DNA from: Serratia sp. PL17
GTDB lineage: Bacteria; Pseudomonadota; Gammaproteobacteria; Enterobacterales; Enterobacteriaceae
Reading direction: 5' to 3'
DNA length: 64,000 bases
Assembly: GCF_017832355.1 (NCBI RefSeq)
Contig: NZ_JAFIBY010000002.1
Coordinates: forward strand, 434,001 to 498,000
The position numbers and the translations under genes were made by a program. The notes below the pieces were generated by a model, which was not told the DNA's origin, did not search any database, and saw only the letters and a list, made by a program, of their open reading frames with translations. Shown here one piece after another: positions 53,802-64,000 of the stretch; position 1 is the stretch's first letter; every line of letters starts with the position of its first letter.

Positions 53802-54806
53802 GTGAAACTGGATGAAATCGCGCGTCTCGCAGGCGTTTCGCGCACCACGGCCAGTTATGTCATCAACGGCAAGGCGAAGCAGTATCGTGTCAGCGATAAA
53901 ACCGTCGAAAAAGTGATGGCCGTGGTCAGGGAGCACAACTATCACCCAAATGCCGTCGCGGCAGGATTACGCGCTGGGCGGACCCGTTCAATCGGTTTGG
54001 TGATACCGGATCTGGAAAATACCAGCTATACCCGGATTGCCAACTATTTGGAGCGCCAGGCGCGTCAACGCGGCTACCAGTTGCTGATTGCCTGTTCGGA
54101 AGATCAGCCGGATAACGAAATGCGCTGTATTGAGCACCTGTTGCAACGTCAGGTCGATGCGCTTATCGTTTCCACCGCCTTGCCACCGGAGCATCCGTTC
54201 TATCAGCGTTGGGCTAACGATCCCTTGCCGATTATCGCTTTGGACCGAGCGTTGGATCGCGAACACTTCATTAGCGTTGTCGGGGCTGACCAAGAAGACT
54301 CTTTCGCGTTGGCGCAGGAACTGCGTACCTTCCCGGCAGAGTCCGTTCTGTATTTGGGGGCGCTGCCGGAGCTTTCCGTTAGCTTCCTGCGTGAACAAGG
54401 CTTCCGCCAGGCCTGGCAGGATGACGAACGGCACGTCGATTATCTGTATGCCAACAGCTATGAACGTGAAGCTGCGGGGGTATTGTTTGCCGAATGGCTG
54501 AAAACGCATCCAATGCCACAAGCATTGTTCACCACTTCATTCTCTTTGTTGCAAGGGGTGATGGACGTCACGCTGAAACAACGTGGCCGCTTGCCGACCG
54601 ATCTGGCCATCGCCACCTTTGGCGATCATGAGCTGTTGGACTTCCTTGAATGCCCTGTCTTGGCGGTTGCGCAGCGGCACCGGGATGTGGCCGAACGCGT
54701 GCTGGAGCTGGTCTTGGCCAGCCTGGATGAACCACGTAAACCTAAACCAGGTCTGACGCGAATTCGTCGTAATCTTTTCCGCCGCGGTAGCCTGAGCCGG
54801 AAATAA
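53802..54806 (+). CDS. cra: catabolite repressor/activator Cra (FruR)
   Basis: Cra is a LacI-family regulator that switches glycolysis and gluconeogenesis and is released by fructose-1-phosphate. The 334-aa protein matches E. coli in length, with a GTG start at 53802 as in E. coli. The N-terminal helix-turn-helix is [23 protein letters not shown] (1-23) with hinge [15 protein letters not shown]. The effector domain includes [17 protein letters not shown] and [13 protein letters not shown]. Confidence 0.97.
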   Translation: MKLDEIARLAGVSRTTASYVINGKAKQYRVSDKTVEKVMAVVREHNYHPNAVAAGLRAGRTRSIGLVIPDLENTSYTRIANYLERQARQRGYQLLIACSEDQPDNEMRCIEHLLQRQVDALIVSTALPPEHPFYQRWANDPLPIIALDRALDREHFISVVGADQEDSFALAQELRTFPAESVLYLGALPELSVSFLREQGFRQAWQDDERHVDYLYANSYEREAAGVLFAEWLKTHPMPQALFTTSFSLLQGVMDVTLKQRGRLPTDLAIATFGDHELLDFLECPVLAVAQRHRDVAERVLELVLASLDEPRKPKPGLTRIRRNLFRRGSLSRK

Positions 54807-54812
54807 TCTTCA

Positions 54813-54840
54813 GGCAGGAGTGCTGTTTCGCACTCCTGCC
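54813..54840. terminator. bidirectional terminator between cra and alaE
   Basis: An 11-bp perfect stem GGCAGGAGTGC / GCACTCCTGCC with loop TGTTTC lies seven bases after the cra stop, between convergent genes. Confidence 0.85.
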
Positions 54841-54848
54841 GAATCCCT

Positions 54849-55289
54849 TTATACGTACCCCGCCACTCTGAACAACTTTCTGCAATATTCGAGAAAGTAG
54901 CCATACACCACGCCCATCGCCATTGAAACCACCGCGTTGCTGGCTACTGCCGTCATGATTTGCTGTCCGTCGGCACCCACACTCCACAATATGGCCGCGT
55001 AAACCGGCGATTGGAAACTGACATAGGCCAGCAAGTCGGCAAGGTTGCGCAGTAAAAAAGGATGGCCGCGAAGGCGTTTGGCGACGCCGATAAAGGCATC
55101 ACGATAGCGGCCATAAGGCCAGGCGATCAGGATATTGACGGGGATCGACAGCAAACGAGATGAAAGCGACTGCTGGAAACTCATGCCGGATACCAGAATT
55201 TCTATTGCCATACCGGCAATGAAACAGTACACCACCAGTGCAAAGGTATCGGCGGCGGCGCTACGCCAATGTGGGACAGGCGAAAGCAT
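54849..55289 (-). CDS. alaE: L-alanine exporter AlaE
   Basis: AlaE exports L-alanine to prevent toxic accumulation. The 146-aa membrane protein (E. coli 149) has four hydrophobic segments and the blocks [58 protein letters not shown] and [17 protein letters not shown], all close to E. coli. In E. coli it is elsewhere in the genome, induced by alanine through Lrp; here it lies between cra and the mra operon. Confidence 0.93.
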   Translation of the reverse strand: MLSPVPHWRSAAADTFALVVYCFIAGMAIEILVSGMSFQQSLSSRLLSIPVNILIAWPYGRYRDAFIGVAKRLRGHPFLLRNLADLLAYVSFQSPVYAAILWSVGADGQQIMTAVASNAVVSMAMGVVYGYFLEYCRKLFRVAGYV

Positions 55290-55762
55290 AATGCAATCTC
55301 CGTGATTATTGGTTAATGCTCTGTTAATTATTTAATTTTTAGTTGTTAAATCTGGTTTTTAATTCTTTATGTAGTTTACGCTTTCGTCATGCGTTGATTA
55401 AGTAGTCGAATATTTTTATTTGAGTGCCTTGTGTGGTTTTTGTGCTGAGAGAATGGAGAAGAATATGGCGCGAAGGGATTAAAAAGGGATGCATTCTAAC
55501 TATTCAATAAAAAACAATGAGTTGTGTTGATTTTGGTCACGAGGCAATTATTCTCACTAAAAATTGTGGGAATAAATGATGTAAGGAAATGAAACCATAA
55601 TTGTAAACAGGTGTTTTGAGAATAATCTTACTAAATTGATTTAAATCGGAATTGGCTCGCCTCGTAATATCCGAGTGATTTATTTTCCTGCCGGACTGAT
55701 CACTGGCGCATTAATTGAAGTAAAATAGCGCCCGTCTTGGGGTGAAATAACCATTGAGCGTT

Positions 55763-55907
55763 ATTAACTCAATAGCTTATGACATATTTTACCTTTAGGG
55801 TGAGGTGACGCTGGGCCTTGCCCGCTGCGGCTCGCGCGGGGTTACAGGGCTGTGATTGCCGAGCTGAAAAATGAGACATCGATTGCAGAAGGAAGTATTG
55901 AGTTAAT
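55763..55907. repeat. 12-bp inverted repeat enclosing a GC-rich composite hairpin
   Basis: ATTAACTCAATA (55763-55774) and TATTGAGTTAAT (55896-55907) are perfect inverted repeats. Inside, GCCTTG (55815-55820) and CAGGGC (55845-55850) can pair around the inner stem CCCGC (55821-55825) / GCGGG (55836-55840). The element could be a structured RNA, a remnant of a mobile repeat, or chance. Confidence 0.4.
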
Positions 55908-56069
55908 TAATCGCCGATTTGTCAGGTTTTTAATCACGTTCTTTCCGCTTAGAAAATTCTCCCCGTTTATCATGATGTTAATTTTTAATCATCTAATAAA
56001 TCGCGTTCCTTTCGCGAGCTAGCTCCCAAAATGACTGAAGAAATATTGCCAAAGCGCTGGCGCTCTGGC

Positions 56070-56099
56070 TTGACAAGGTTTTCATACCCTCCGTAAACT
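56070..56099 (+). promoter_or_regulatory. Pmra promoter of the division and cell-wall cluster
   Basis: TTGACA (56070-56075) and TAAACT (56094-56099) are separated by 18 bp; transcription would start near 56106, just at the MraZ repeats. Confidence 0.65.
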
Positions 56100-56107
56100 C
56101 CATTATG

Positions 56108-56132
56108 TGGGAATTTGTGGGGTAAAGTGGTG
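56108..56132 (+). promoter_or_regulatory. MraZ operator (three TGGGR repeats)
   Basis: TGGGA (56108-56112), TGGGG (56118-56122) and TGGTG (56128-56132) recur every 10 bp with five-base spacers. E. coli MraZ binds repeats of this form and spacing to repress its own operon. Confidence 0.85.
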
Positions 56133-56160
56133 AAAACGGTCGTGAAGGGGTAACTCAGGA

Positions 56161-56619
56161 ATGTTCCGTGGAGCAACGATGGTTAACCTCGACAGCAAAG
56201 GGCGGCTTGCCGTACCGACCCGTTATCGGGATTTGCTGAACGAGCAATCGCAAGGCCAAATGGTCTGTACCATTGACCTCCACCAGCCCTGCCTGCTGCT
56301 TTATCCACTGCCCGAATGGGAAATTATTGAACAAAAGTTATCCCGTCTGTCGAGTATGAATCCCGCCGAGCGCCGCGTTCAGCGCCTGTTGTTGGGACAT
56401 GCCAGTGAGTGTCAGATGGACAGTGCCGGTCGGTTGTTGTTAGCCACTACGCTACGTCAGCACGCCGGGCTTACAAAAGAAGTGATGCTGGTCGGGCAGT
56501 TCAACAAGTTTGAGCTGTGGGATGAACAGACCTGGTATCAACAAGTCAAGGATGATATTGACGCAGAACAGTCGACTCAGGAACCGTTGTCTGAGCGGCT
56601 ACAGGACTTGTCGCTATAA
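56161..56619 (+). CDS. mraZ: transcriptional regulator MraZ
   Basis: MraZ is an AbrB-fold DNA-binding protein that represses the dcw cluster. The 152-aa protein has two MraZ repeats with the DxxxR signatures: [18 protein letters not shown] (about 9-26) and [18 protein letters not shown] (about 84-101). Its operator overlaps the presumed transcription start. The frame closes two bases before rsmH. Confidence 0.96.
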   Translation: MFRGATMVNLDSKGRLAVPTRYRDLLNEQSQGQMVCTIDLHQPCLLLYPLPEWEIIEQKLSRLSSMNPAERRVQRLLLGHASECQMDSAGRLLLATTLRQHAGLTKEVMLVGQFNKFELWDEQTWYQQVKDDIDAEQSTQEPLSERLQDLSL

Positions 56620-56621
56620 GC

Positions 56622-57563
56622 ATGTTGGAAAATTATAAACACACTACCGTACTGTTGGATGAGGCGGTTAACGGCCTCAATATTCGCAGTAACGGCATAT
56701 ATATCGACGGTACTTTTGGCCGCGGTGGCCATTCGCGTCTGATTCTGTCCCAGCTAGGGCCGGAAGGACGTTTGCTGGCAATTGACCGCGACCCACAGGC
56801 GATTGCAGCCGCCAAGTCTATTGAAGATCCTCGTTTTAGCATCGTACACGGCCCCTTCTCCGATTTGTCACACTATGTGCGGGAACGCGAATTAGTGGGG
56901 CAGATTGACGGTATTTTGCTCGACCTGGGCGTTTCTTCCCCACAGCTTGATGACGCAGAACGCGGATTTTCCTTCATGCGTGACGGTCCGCTGGATATGC
57001 GCATGGACTCATCGAGCGGCCAGTCGGCTGCTGAGTGGTTGATGAAAGCGGAAGCAGACGACATTGCCTGGGTGTTGAAAACCTTCGGTGAAGAGCGCTT
57101 CGCCAAGCGCATTGCTCGCGCCATCGTAGAAAGAAACCTCGTTGAGCCAATGACACGGACCAAAGAACTGGCTGATTTGATCGCCAATGCCAGCCCGTTC
57201 CGGGATAAGCATAAGCATCCGGCAACCCGCAGTTTCCAGGCGATCCGCATCTATATCAACAGTGAACTGGAAGAGATTGAACGTGCGCTGGACGGCGCGT
57301 TGGAAGTACTGGCACCACAGGGACGCCTGTCTGTCATCAGCTTCCACTCGTTAGAAGATCGCATTGTTAAACGCTTCATGCGCCATCATAGCCGCGGTGC
57401 TCAGGTACCTGCGGGTATTCCGCTGACTGAAGAGCAGCTGCGCAGCATGGGCGGGCGCACGCTCAAGGCGCTGGGCAAGATGATGCCTGGCGATGCCGAA
57501 GTCGCAGAAAACCCACGTGCGCGCAGCTCGGTGCTGCGTATTGCCGAGAGGATGTCAGCGTGA
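56622..57563 (+). CDS. rsmH: 16S rRNA (cytosine1402-N4)-methyltransferase
   Basis: RsmH (MraW) methylates C1402 of 16S rRNA. The 313-aa protein has the SAM-binding sequence [16 protein letters not shown] (about 27-42), [21 protein letters not shown], and the conserved [13 protein letters not shown]. It overlaps ftsL by four bases (GTGA). Confidence 0.98.
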   Translation: MLENYKHTTVLLDEAVNGLNIRSNGIYIDGTFGRGGHSRLILSQLGPEGRLLAIDRDPQAIAAAKSIEDPRFSIVHGPFSDLSHYVRERELVGQIDGILLDLGVSSPQLDDAERGFSFMRDGPLDMRMDSSSGQSAAEWLMKAEADDIAWVLKTFGEERFAKRIARAIVERNLVEPMTRTKELADLIANASPFRDKHKHPATRSFQAIRIYINSELEEIERALDGALEVLAPQGRLSVISFHSLEDRIVKRFMRHHSRGAQVPAGIPLTEEQLRSMGGRTLKALGKMMPGDAEVAENPRARSSVLRIAERMSA

Positions 57564-57880
57564 TTGGCAACGAGCGTCACGGTTTGGTCGGGGTCATTGG
57601 CGGTGATTTGCTGCGCAACGCCAAGATCCCATTGATTTTGCTGATTGCTTCGCTGGTATCTGCGGTGTTCGTGGTGACCACCGCGCACCGCACGCGTTTA
57701 TTGACCGCCGAACGCGAACAGCTTGTTTTAGAGAGAGACGCTCTGGACATTGAGTGGCGCAACCTGATTCTGGAAGAGAATGCTCTTGGGGATCACAGTC
57801 GGGTAGAGCGTATCGCTACTGAAAAACTGCAGATGCAACATGTTGATCCATCGCAGGAAAATATCATCGTTAAACAATGA
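57560..57880 (+). CDS. ftsL: cell division protein FtsL
   Basis: FtsL is a bitopic divisome protein that forms a coiled coil with FtsB and binds FtsQ. It starts with GTG at 57560, overlapping the rsmH stop, and has 106 aa, shorter than E. coli (121) because the cytoplasmic tail lacks about 15 residues. One membrane helix (about 24-45) is followed by a coiled coil from [42 protein letters not shown] on, nearly identical to E. coli. No in-frame upstream start was seen. Confidence 0.95.
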   Translation: MIGNERHGLVGVIGGDLLRNAKIPLILLIASLVSAVFVVTTAHRTRLLTAEREQLVLERDALDIEWRNLILEENALGDHSRVERIATEKLQMQHVDPSQENIIVKQ

Positions 57881-57922
57881 ATGGTTTAACTGAAATCATT
57901 ACACGGAGTAGAAAGGGAACGC

Positions 57923-59686
57923 ATGAAAGCAGCACGGCCCGGTAAGTTGAAACGCCAGGAAGATCAAGCCAGCTTTGTAAGCTGGCGTTTTGCGTTGCTG
58001 TGCGGCTGTATTTTGCTGGCGTTGGTAGGGTTGATGCTGCGCGTGGCTTATTTGCAGGTGATTAACCCAGACCGCCTGGTGAAAGAAGGCGACATGCGTT
58101 CACTGCGCGTGCAGGAAGTCCCGACGTCACGCGGTATGATCAGCGATCGCTCAGGCCGTCCGTTGGCGGTGAGTGTCCCGGTAAATGCTATCTGGGCTGA
58201 TCCGAAAGAACTGAATGAGCGCGGTGGCATTACGCTGGACAGCCGTTGGAAGGCACTGTCTGATGCGCTGAATATCCCGCTGGATCAGCTTTCTACCCGC
58301 ATTAATGCTAACCCCAAGGGGCGCTTTGTCTATCTGGCGCGCCAGGTAAACCCGGCGATCGGCGATTACATCCACAAACTGAAACTGCCGGGGATTTATC
58401 TGCGTCAGGAATCACGGCGCTACTATCCTTCCGGCCAGGTGACTTCGCATATTATCGGCGTAACCAACATTGACGGGCAGGGGATTGAAGGCGTTGAGAA
58501 GAGCTTCGATCGCTGGCTGACCGGGCAACCGGGCGAAAGGACCGTGCGTAAAGACCGTTATGGCCGAGTGATTGAAGACATCTCTTCAGTTGACAGCCAG
58601 GCCGCGCATAACCTGGTTCTGAGTGTTGATGAGCGCCTGCAAGCGCTGGTTTATCGTGAGCTGAACAACGCTGTGGCGTTCAACAAGGCTGAATCTGGTA
58701 CCGCGGTACTGGTGGATGTGAACACCGGCGAAGTGTTGGCGATGGCCAACAGCCCCTCTTACAACCCGAACAATATGGCCGGTACGCCGAAAGAAACCAT
58801 GCGTAACCGTGCTATCACCGATATTTTTGAGCCTGGATCCACCGTGAAACCCATGGTGGTCATGACGGCATTGCAGCACGGCATTGTGAAAGAAAACAGC
58901 GTGCTGAATACCGTCCCTTACCGTATCAACGGCAAGGAAATCAGGGACGTTGCGCGTTACGCGGAACTCTCCCTGACCGGGGTCTTGCAGAAGTCGAGTA
59001 ACGTCGGCGTTTCACGGCTGGCGTTATCGATGCCGTCCTCAGCGTTAGTAGATACTTACTCTCGTTTTGGATTGGGAAAAGCGACCAATTTGGGGCTGGT
59101 CGGAGAAAGCAGTGGCATATACCCAAAAAAACAACGGTGGTCTGACATAGAGAGGGCCACCTTCTCTTTCGGCTATGGGCTAATGGTAACCCCGTTACAG
59201 TTAGCGCGAGTCTACGCAACGATCGGCAGTCTGGGCGTTTATCGTCCGCTGTCGATTACCAAAGTTGATCCACCGGTTGCCGGTGAGCGTGTCTTCCCTG
59301 AGCCTCTGGTGCGCACCGTCGTACACATGATGGAAAGCGTTGCCTTACCGGGCGGCGGTGGGGTGAAAGCCGCGATCAAGGGCTACCGTATCGCCATCAA
59401 AACCGGTACAGCCAAAAAGGTTGGCCCGGACGGTCAATACGTCAATAGATACATCGCTTATACCGCTGGCGTTGCGCCAGCCAGTAATCCCCGTTTCGCT
59501 CTGGTGGTGGTGATCAATGACCCGCAGGGTGGGAAATACTACGGTGGTGCGATCTCCGCACCGGTGTTTGGCGCGATCATGGGTGGCGTATTACGCACCA
59601 TGAACGTTGAACCGGATGCGTTGCCCACCACAGAGAAAAGCGATTTTGTAATTAACAGAAAAGAGGGTTCAGGTGGCCGATCGTAA
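57923..59686 (+). CDS. ftsI: septal peptidoglycan transpeptidase FtsI (PBP3)
   Basis: FtsI crosslinks septal peptidoglycan together with FtsW and is a beta-lactam target. The 587-aa protein (E. coli 588) has an N-terminal membrane anchor (about 20-40), a pedestal domain with [15 protein letters not shown], and the transpeptidase motifs STVKP (active Ser near 307), SSN and KTGTAKK (near 494). GGAGTAGAAAGG precedes the ATG. Its end overlaps murE by 14 bp. Confidence 0.98.
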   Translation: MKAARPGKLKRQEDQASFVSWRFALLCGCILLALVGLMLRVAYLQVINPDRLVKEGDMRSLRVQEVPTSRGMISDRSGRPLAVSVPVNAIWADPKELNERGGITLDSRWKALSDALNIPLDQLSTRINANPKGRFVYLARQVNPAIGDYIHKLKLPGIYLRQESRRYYPSGQVTSHIIGVTNIDGQGIEGVEKSFDRWLTGQPGERTVRKDRYGRVIEDISSVDSQAAHNLVLSVDERLQALVYRELNNAVAFNKAESGTAVLVDVNTGEVLAMANSPSYNPNNMAGTPKETMRNRAITDIFEPGSTVKPMVVMTALQHGIVKENSVLNTVPYRINGKEIRDVARYAELSLTGVLQKSSNVGVSRLALSMPSSALVDTYSRFGLGKATNLGLVGESSGIYPKKQRWSDIERATFSFGYGLMVTPLQLARVYATIGSLGVYRPLSITKVDPPVAGERVFPEPLVRTVVHMMESVALPGGGGVKAAIKGYRIAIKTGTAKKVGPDGQYVNRYIAYTAGVAPASNPRFALVVVINDPQGGKYYGGAISAPVFGAIMGGVLRTMNVEPDALPTTEKSDFVINRKEGSGGRS

Positions 59687-61160
59687 TTTGCGCGACTTAC
59701 TCGCTCCGTGGGTGCCGACGGCGCCCGGGCGCGCGCTGCGGGAAATGACATTAGACAGCCGTATTGCGGCTGCCGGGGATCTGTTTGTCGCCGTTGTCGG
59801 CCATCAGACGGATGGACGCCGCTATATTCCGCAGGCTATCGCGCAGGGTGTTGCCGCTGTGATTGCCGAAGCCGAAGGACAGGCAGAAGACGGCGCTATC
59901 ACGGAAATGCATGGCGTGCCGGTGATTTATCTGAGCCAACTCAATCAACGTCTGTCCGCACTGGCCGGGCGTTTTTACCATGAACCGGCGGAGCGTCTGC
60001 GCTTGGTCGGCGTTACCGGTACCAACGGCAAGACCACCACGACTCAATTGCTGGCTCAGTGGGGCCAGCTGCTGGGTGAAACCAGCGCCGTAATGGGTAC
60101 CGTTGGTAATGGCTTGCTGGGCCAAGTGTGCCCAACCGAGAATACCACCGGCTCTGCGGTAGATGTTCAACACGTGCTAAACGAGCTGGTCGATCGCGGC
60201 GCCACCTTCGCTGCGATGGAAGTTTCTTCTCACGGGTTGGTGCAAAACCGCGTGGCGGCGCTGCCGTTTGCTGCTGCGGTATTCACCAACCTGAGCCGTG
60301 ACCACCTGGATTACCACGGTGACATGGCCAATTACGAAGCGGCCAAGTGGTCGCTGTTCGCGAGCCACGAAGTGGGCCAGGCGATTATTAATGCGGATGA
60401 CGAAGTTGGTCAGCGCTGGCTGAGTAAGTTGCCGGACGCGGTCGCCGTGACCATGCAGGATAATCTGCAGCCAGGTTGCCATGGCCGTTGGTTGAAAACG
60501 ACCACCGTCAATTATCACGATAACGGTGCCACTATCCACTTCAGCTCAAGTTGGGGTGATGGTCAGATTGAAAGCCGTCTGATGGGCGCTTTCAACGTCA
60601 GTAACTTGTTGTTGGCATTGGCAACCCTGTTGTCGCTGGGTTATCCGCTGGACGAGTTAGTGGCAACCGGCCAGGAGCTGCAACCGGTTTGTGGCCGTAT
60701 GGAAGTGTTTAACGCACCGGGTAAACCGACAGTTGTGGTCGATTATGCCCACACTCCAGACGCGCTGGAAAAAGCGCTGGAAGCCGCACGTCTGCACTGC
60801 GCAGGGCAATTGTGGTGTGTCTTCGGCTGCGGCGGCGATCGCGACAAAGGCAAACGTCCGTTGATGGGCGGCATTGCTGAGCAATTTGCCGATCGTGTGG
60901 TCGTGACCGACGACAACCCGCGTACCGAAGAACCGCAAGCGATCATCAAAGATATTTTGACTGGACTGCTGGACGCAGGGAGCGCCTTAGTCATCCATGG
61001 CCGCGCTGAAGCGGTCACCAGCGCCATTATGCAAGCAAAAGAACACGATGTGGTGTTGGTGGCAGGCAAAGGCCACGAGGACTACCAACTGGTTGGAAAT
61101 CGCCGTCTGGATTACTCCGATCGTACCACCGTCGCACGTCTTCTGGGGGTACTGGCATGA
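59673..61160 (+). CDS. murE: UDP-MurNAc-L-Ala-D-Glu:meso-DAP ligase
   Basis: MurE adds meso-diaminopimelate to the peptidoglycan precursor with ATP. It starts with GTG at 59673 ([13 protein letters not shown]) and has 495 aa, as in E. coli. The ATP loop is [15 protein letters not shown] (about 112-126), and DNPRTEEP (about 413) is the motif that selects meso-DAP over lysine, in keeping with a Gram-negative wall. It overlaps ftsI and murF. Confidence 0.98.
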   Translation: MADRNLRDLLAPWVPTAPGRALREMTLDSRIAAAGDLFVAVVGHQTDGRRYIPQAIAQGVAAVIAEAEGQAEDGAITEMHGVPVIYLSQLNQRLSALAGRFYHEPAERLRLVGVTGTNGKTTTTQLLAQWGQLLGETSAVMGTVGNGLLGQVCPTENTTGSAVDVQHVLNELVDRGATFAAMEVSSHGLVQNRVAALPFAAAVFTNLSRDHLDYHGDMANYEAAKWSLFASHEVGQAIINADDEVGQRWLSKLPDAVAVTMQDNLQPGCHGRWLKTTTVNYHDNGATIHFSSSWGDGQIESRLMGAFNVSNLLLALATLLSLGYPLDELVATGQELQPVCGRMEVFNAPGKPTVVVDYAHTPDALEKALEAARLHCAGQLWCVFGCGGDRDKGKRPLMGGIAEQFADRVVVTDDNPRTEEPQAIIKDILTGLLDAGSALVIHGRAEAVTSAIMQAKEHDVVLVAGKGHEDYQLVGNRRLDYSDRTTVARLLGVLA

Positions 61161-62518
61161 TTCCTGTCTCCCTTCGGACACTGGCCGATGTATTGGACGC
61201 TGAGTTGATCGGCGCCGATTGCCAAATCGTTGAGGTGACGACAGATACCCGTCAGGTGACCGCTGGTTGCCTGTTTGTGGCATTGAAAGGTGAGCGTTTC
61301 GACGCGCATGATTTTGCTGTTGATGCGGTTGCCGCAGGTGCGGGCGCTTTGTTGGTCAGTAAGCGCTTAATGGTAGATGTTCCGCAACTGGTGGTGAAAG
61401 ACACGCGTTTGGCATTGGGGCAGCTCGCAGCATGGGTACGCCAACAGGTGCCCACTCGCGTCGTGGCGTTAACCGGCTCATCGGGCAAGACCTCGGTGAA
61501 AGAAATGGCGGCGGCCATTTTGCGTGAGTGCGGTGAGGTGCTCTATACCGCCGGTAATTTCAACAATGACATTGGTGTGCCGTTGACGCTGTTGCGTTTG
61601 CAACCGCAGCATGACTTTGCCGTGATTGAGCTGGGCGCGAACCATATTGGCGAGATTGCTTACACCACGGCATTAACCCGTCCACAGACGGCTCTGGTGA
61701 ATAACCTGGCAGCTGCGCACCTGGAAGGCTTCGGCTCTTTGGCCGGCGTCGCTCAGGCAAAAGGCGAAATCTTTGCCGGTTTGCCGGCTGACGGCGTGGG
61801 GATCATCAACGCCGACAATAACGACTGGCCACACTGGCAGAGCACGCTGAGCGGCAAAACCGTCTGGCGTTTCTCACCGCAGGCGGCGGAAGGTGTCGAT
61901 TTCTTCGCCAGCGATGTGCAGGTGAATGGCAAGGGGACGCAGTTTACGCTGCACAGCCCATTCGGTACCGCGCCTATCGCGCTGCCGCTGCCGGGCCGTC
62001 ATAACGTCGCCAATGCGTTGGCCGCAGCGGCGCTGGCCATGTCGGCAGGCGCATCGCTTGAGGCTGTGCGTCAAGGGTTAACAAATTTACAGGCAGTACC
62101 GGGGCGTTTGTTCCCGATTGCGCTTTCTGAACATCAACTGCTGCTCGATGACAGCTATAACGCCAACGTCGGTTCCATGACCGCTGCAGCGCAGGTACTG
62201 GCAGAAATGCCCGGCTACCGGGTGATGGTGGTTGGGGATATGGCAGAGTTAGGGGCGGAAGCTGAAGAATGTCACCGTCAGGTGGGCGAAGCTGCTCGGA
62301 TGGCGGGAGTCGATAAAGTGCTGGGTGTGGGGCCGTTAAGCCAGGCGCTGATTGATGCCTCCGGTAACGGCGAACATTTTCAGGATAAGGCAGCAGTGAT
62401 CGCGCGCGTGGCGGAATTACTGTCAGAACATGCGGTAATTACCGTGTTAATCAAGGGTTCACGTAGTGCCGCAATGGAGCAGGTAGTACGCGCGTTACAG
62501 GAGAAAGCACCATGTTAG
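61157..62518 (+). CDS. murF: UDP-MurNAc-tripeptide:D-Ala-D-Ala ligase
   Basis: MurF adds D-Ala-D-Ala to complete the pentapeptide. The 453-aa protein (E. coli 452) has the ATP loop [14 protein letters not shown] (about 104-117), [14 protein letters not shown] and [13 protein letters not shown]. It overlaps murE in an ATGA junction and mraY by seven bases. Confidence 0.98.
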   Translation: MIPVSLRTLADVLDAELIGADCQIVEVTTDTRQVTAGCLFVALKGERFDAHDFAVDAVAAGAGALLVSKRLMVDVPQLVVKDTRLALGQLAAWVRQQVPTRVVALTGSSGKTSVKEMAAAILRECGEVLYTAGNFNNDIGVPLTLLRLQPQHDFAVIELGANHIGEIAYTTALTRPQTALVNNLAAAHLEGFGSLAGVAQAKGEIFAGLPADGVGIINADNNDWPHWQSTLSGKTVWRFSPQAAEGVDFFASDVQVNGKGTQFTLHSPFGTAPIALPLPGRHNVANALAAAALAMSAGASLEAVRQGLTNLQAVPGRLFPIALSEHQLLLDDSYNANVGSMTAAAQVLAEMPGYRVMVVGDMAELGAEAEECHRQVGEAARMAGVDKVLGVGPLSQALIDASGNGEHFQDKAAVIARVAELLSEHAVITVLIKGSRSAAMEQVVRALQEKAPC

Positions 62519-63594
62519 TTTGGCTGGCCGAGCATTTGGTCAAATATTATTCCGGCTTCAACGTCTTTTCCTACCTGACGTTCCGAGCCATTGTCAGCCT
62601 GCTGACCGCGCTGTTCCTTTCCCTGTGGATGGGGCCGCGGGTGATTAAACGCCTGCAGGAAATGTCCTTTGGCCAGGTCGTGCGTAACGACGGCCCAGAG
62701 TCGCATTTCAGCAAACGTGGTACGCCGACCATGGGCGGCATCATGATTCTGACCTCCATCACTGTTTCAGTCTTGATGTGGGCTTACCCGTCCAACCCTT
62801 ACGTGTGGTGCGTGCTGTTCGTACTGGTGGGGTATGGCATCGTTGGTTTTGTTGATGACTATCGCAAGGTAGTACGCAAAGACACCAAGGGGCTGATTGC
62901 ACGTTGGAAATACTTCTGGCAATCGGTGATTGCGCTGGTGGTTGCTTTCGCCATGTATGCCGTAGGAAAAGACACGCCAGCCACCGAGCTGGTTGTGCCG
63001 TTCTTTAAGGACATCATGCCGCAACTCGGCCTGTTATACGTGTTGCTGGCGTACTTTGTGATTGTGGGGACCAGCAATGCGGTCAACCTGACCGATGGGC
63101 TGGATGGCTTGGCGATTATGCCAACGGTGTTCGTCGCCGCGGGCTTTGCGCTGGTGGCTTGGGCGACCGGTAACATGAACTTCGCCAACTACCTGCACAT
63201 TCCGTATCTGCGCCACGCCGGTGAGCTTGTGATTGTCTGTACCGCCATTGTCGGTGCTGGCCTGGGCTTCTTGTGGTTCAACACCTACCCGGCTCAAGTC
63301 TTCATGGGCGATGTCGGTTCACTGGCATTGGGCGGCGCACTGGGCACCATTGCGGTGCTGCTGCGCCAGGAGTTCCTGTTACTGATTATGGGCGGCGTGT
63401 TCGTGGTTGAAACGCTGTCGGTCATTTTGCAGGTGGGATCGTTCAAGCTGCGCGGGCAACGTATTTTCCGTATGGCACCGATTCACCACCACTATGAATT
63501 GAAAGGCTGGCCGGAACCACGCGTGATCGTGCGCTTCTGGATTATTTCGCTGATGCTGGTGCTGATTGGCCTGGCGACGCTGAAGGTGCGGTAA
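62512..63594 (+). CDS. mraY: phospho-MurNAc-pentapeptide transferase (lipid I synthase)
   Basis: MraY moves phospho-MurNAc-pentapeptide onto undecaprenyl phosphate at the inner membrane. The 360-aa protein, the E. coli length, has about ten helices and the catalytic blocks [17 protein letters not shown] (about 112-128), [13 protein letters not shown] (about 190) and the histidine-rich [14 protein letters not shown] (about 322). Confidence 0.98.
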   Translation: MLVWLAEHLVKYYSGFNVFSYLTFRAIVSLLTALFLSLWMGPRVIKRLQEMSFGQVVRNDGPESHFSKRGTPTMGGIMILTSITVSVLMWAYPSNPYVWCVLFVLVGYGIVGFVDDYRKVVRKDTKGLIARWKYFWQSVIALVVAFAMYAVGKDTPATELVVPFFKDIMPQLGLLYVLLAYFVIVGTSNAVNLTDGLDGLAIMPTVFVAAGFALVAWATGNMNFANYLHIPYLRHAGELVIVCTAIVGAGLGFLWFNTYPAQVFMGDVGSLALGGALGTIAVLLRQEFLLLIMGGVFVVETLSVILQVGSFKLRGQRIFRMAPIHHHYELKGWPEPRVIVRFWIISLMLVLIGLATLKVR

Positions 63595-63596
63595 TC

Positions 63597-64000
63597 ATGG
63601 CAGACTATCAGGGTAAAAAAGTTGTCATCATCGGGTTGGGCCTCACCGGCCTGTCCTGTGTTGATTTCTTTATGGCGCGCGGCGTGACGCCACGCGTTAT
63701 GGATACCCGCGTATCACCGCCAGGGCTGGATAAGCTGCCCGACAGCGTAGAGCGCCATCTGGGCGATTTGCATCAGGACTGGCTGTTGGCGGCGGATTTG
63801 ATCGTCGCCAGCCCGGGCATGGCGTTGGCGACCCCGGCGTTGAGCGCTGCGGTGGACGCTGGCGTTGAAGTCGTTGGCGATGTTGAGCTGTTTTGCCGCG
63901 AAGCCCAGGCACCGATCGTTGCCATCACGGGTTCCAACGGCAAAAGCACGGTTACCACCCTGGTGGGCGAGATGGCAAAAGCAGCCGGTTGGGCGGTGGG
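63597..64000 (+). CDS. murD: UDP-MurNAc-L-Ala:D-Glu ligase, N-terminal part (cut by window end)
   Basis: MurD adds D-glutamate to UDP-MurNAc-L-Ala. The ATG at 63597 is two bases after the mraY stop. The 134 codons in the window show [18 protein letters not shown] (residues 8-25, UDP-sugar-binding domain), [11 protein letters not shown], and the ATP loop [23 protein letters not shown] near the right edge. The gene continues past 64000. Confidence 0.97.
   Translation, partial: MADYQGKKVVIIGLGLTGLSCVDFFMARGVTPRVMDTRVSPPGLDKLPDSVERHLGDLHQDWLLAADLIVASPGMALATPALSAAVDAGVEVVGDVELFCREAQAPIVAITGSNGKSTVTTLVGEMAKAAGWAV

Larger units (their letters stand above)
55290..56160. other. long AT-rich region upstream of mraZ with an embedded structured segment
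   Basis: These 871 bp have no supported gene. The outer parts are AT-rich. A GC-rich, inverted-repeat-bounded segment sits at 55763-55907, and the last 90 bp hold Pmra and the MraZ operator. Confidence 0.6.

Noticed and set aside
55985-56176. 63-aa minus-strand frame upstream of mraZ
   Set aside because: It covers Pmra and the MraZ operator, lacks a ribosome-binding site and has no recognisable features.

Overview
The window is chromosomal DNA of an enterobacterium, most likely Serratia or a close relative. Almost every protein is highly similar to its E. coli or Yersinia counterpart, base composition is moderately GC-rich, and seven full or degenerate ERIC repeats lie between genes. Gene order follows the E. 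coli 0-2 min region in reverse: dapB, carAB, kefFC, folA, apaHG-rsmA-pdxA-surA-lptD, djlA, rluA, rapA, polB, yabI, thiQPB, sgrR/sgrS/setA, leuDCBA-leuO, ilvIH, cra, then the mra/dcw cell-wall cluster up to a truncated murD. The E. coli cai/fix and ara blocks are absent. The lineage-specific genes are an isonitrile-glycoside cluster, a LysE exporter, yjjPB, a PhoX phosphatase, ilvBN, a DASS carboxylate transporter, an acyl-CoA-synthetase-like gene and alaE.

1-2.4 kb: end of a probable isonitrile synthase (isnA/pvcA), a PvcB/IsnB-type Fe(II)/2-oxoglutarate oxygenase and a GT1 glycosyltransferase. This trio matches the known layout of rhabduscin-type aryl-isonitrile glycoside pathways. 2.5-8.4 kb: dapB and carAB, with conserved pyrimidine and arginine control sites before carA. 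8.5-16 kb: KefFC potassium efflux, amino-acid exporters, folA, and Tat-exported PhoX behind a candidate Pho box. 16-31 kb: the lptD-surA-pdxA-rsmA-apaGH operon, djlA, rluA, rapA, polB and yabI.

31-42 kb: ilvBN with its Val-rich leader peptide and attenuator; the thiBPQ thiamine ABC operon behind a TPP riboswitch whose P3a position is occupied by a complete 127-nt ERIC element; sgrR, the SgrS sRNA with an extended SgrT, and setA; a DASS transporter. 42-54 kb: leuLABCD with leader attenuation, divergent leuO, an AMP-forming ligase, ilvIH and cra. With ilvBN nearby, much of branched-chain amino acid synthesis lies within 22 kb. 54.8-64 kb: alaE, an 870-bp AT-rich gap holding a GC-rich structured element, then Pmra with its MraZ operator and mraZ-rsmH-ftsL-ftsI-murE-murF-mraY-murD as one tightly packed operon.

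The observations I rate highest are the ERIC element inside the TPP riboswitch, the isonitrile-glycoside cluster, the enlarged SgrT/SgrS locus, a ten-G run inside folA, and the structured element upstream of mraZ. No tRNA, rRNA, CRISPR array, prophage or transposase gene was seen.
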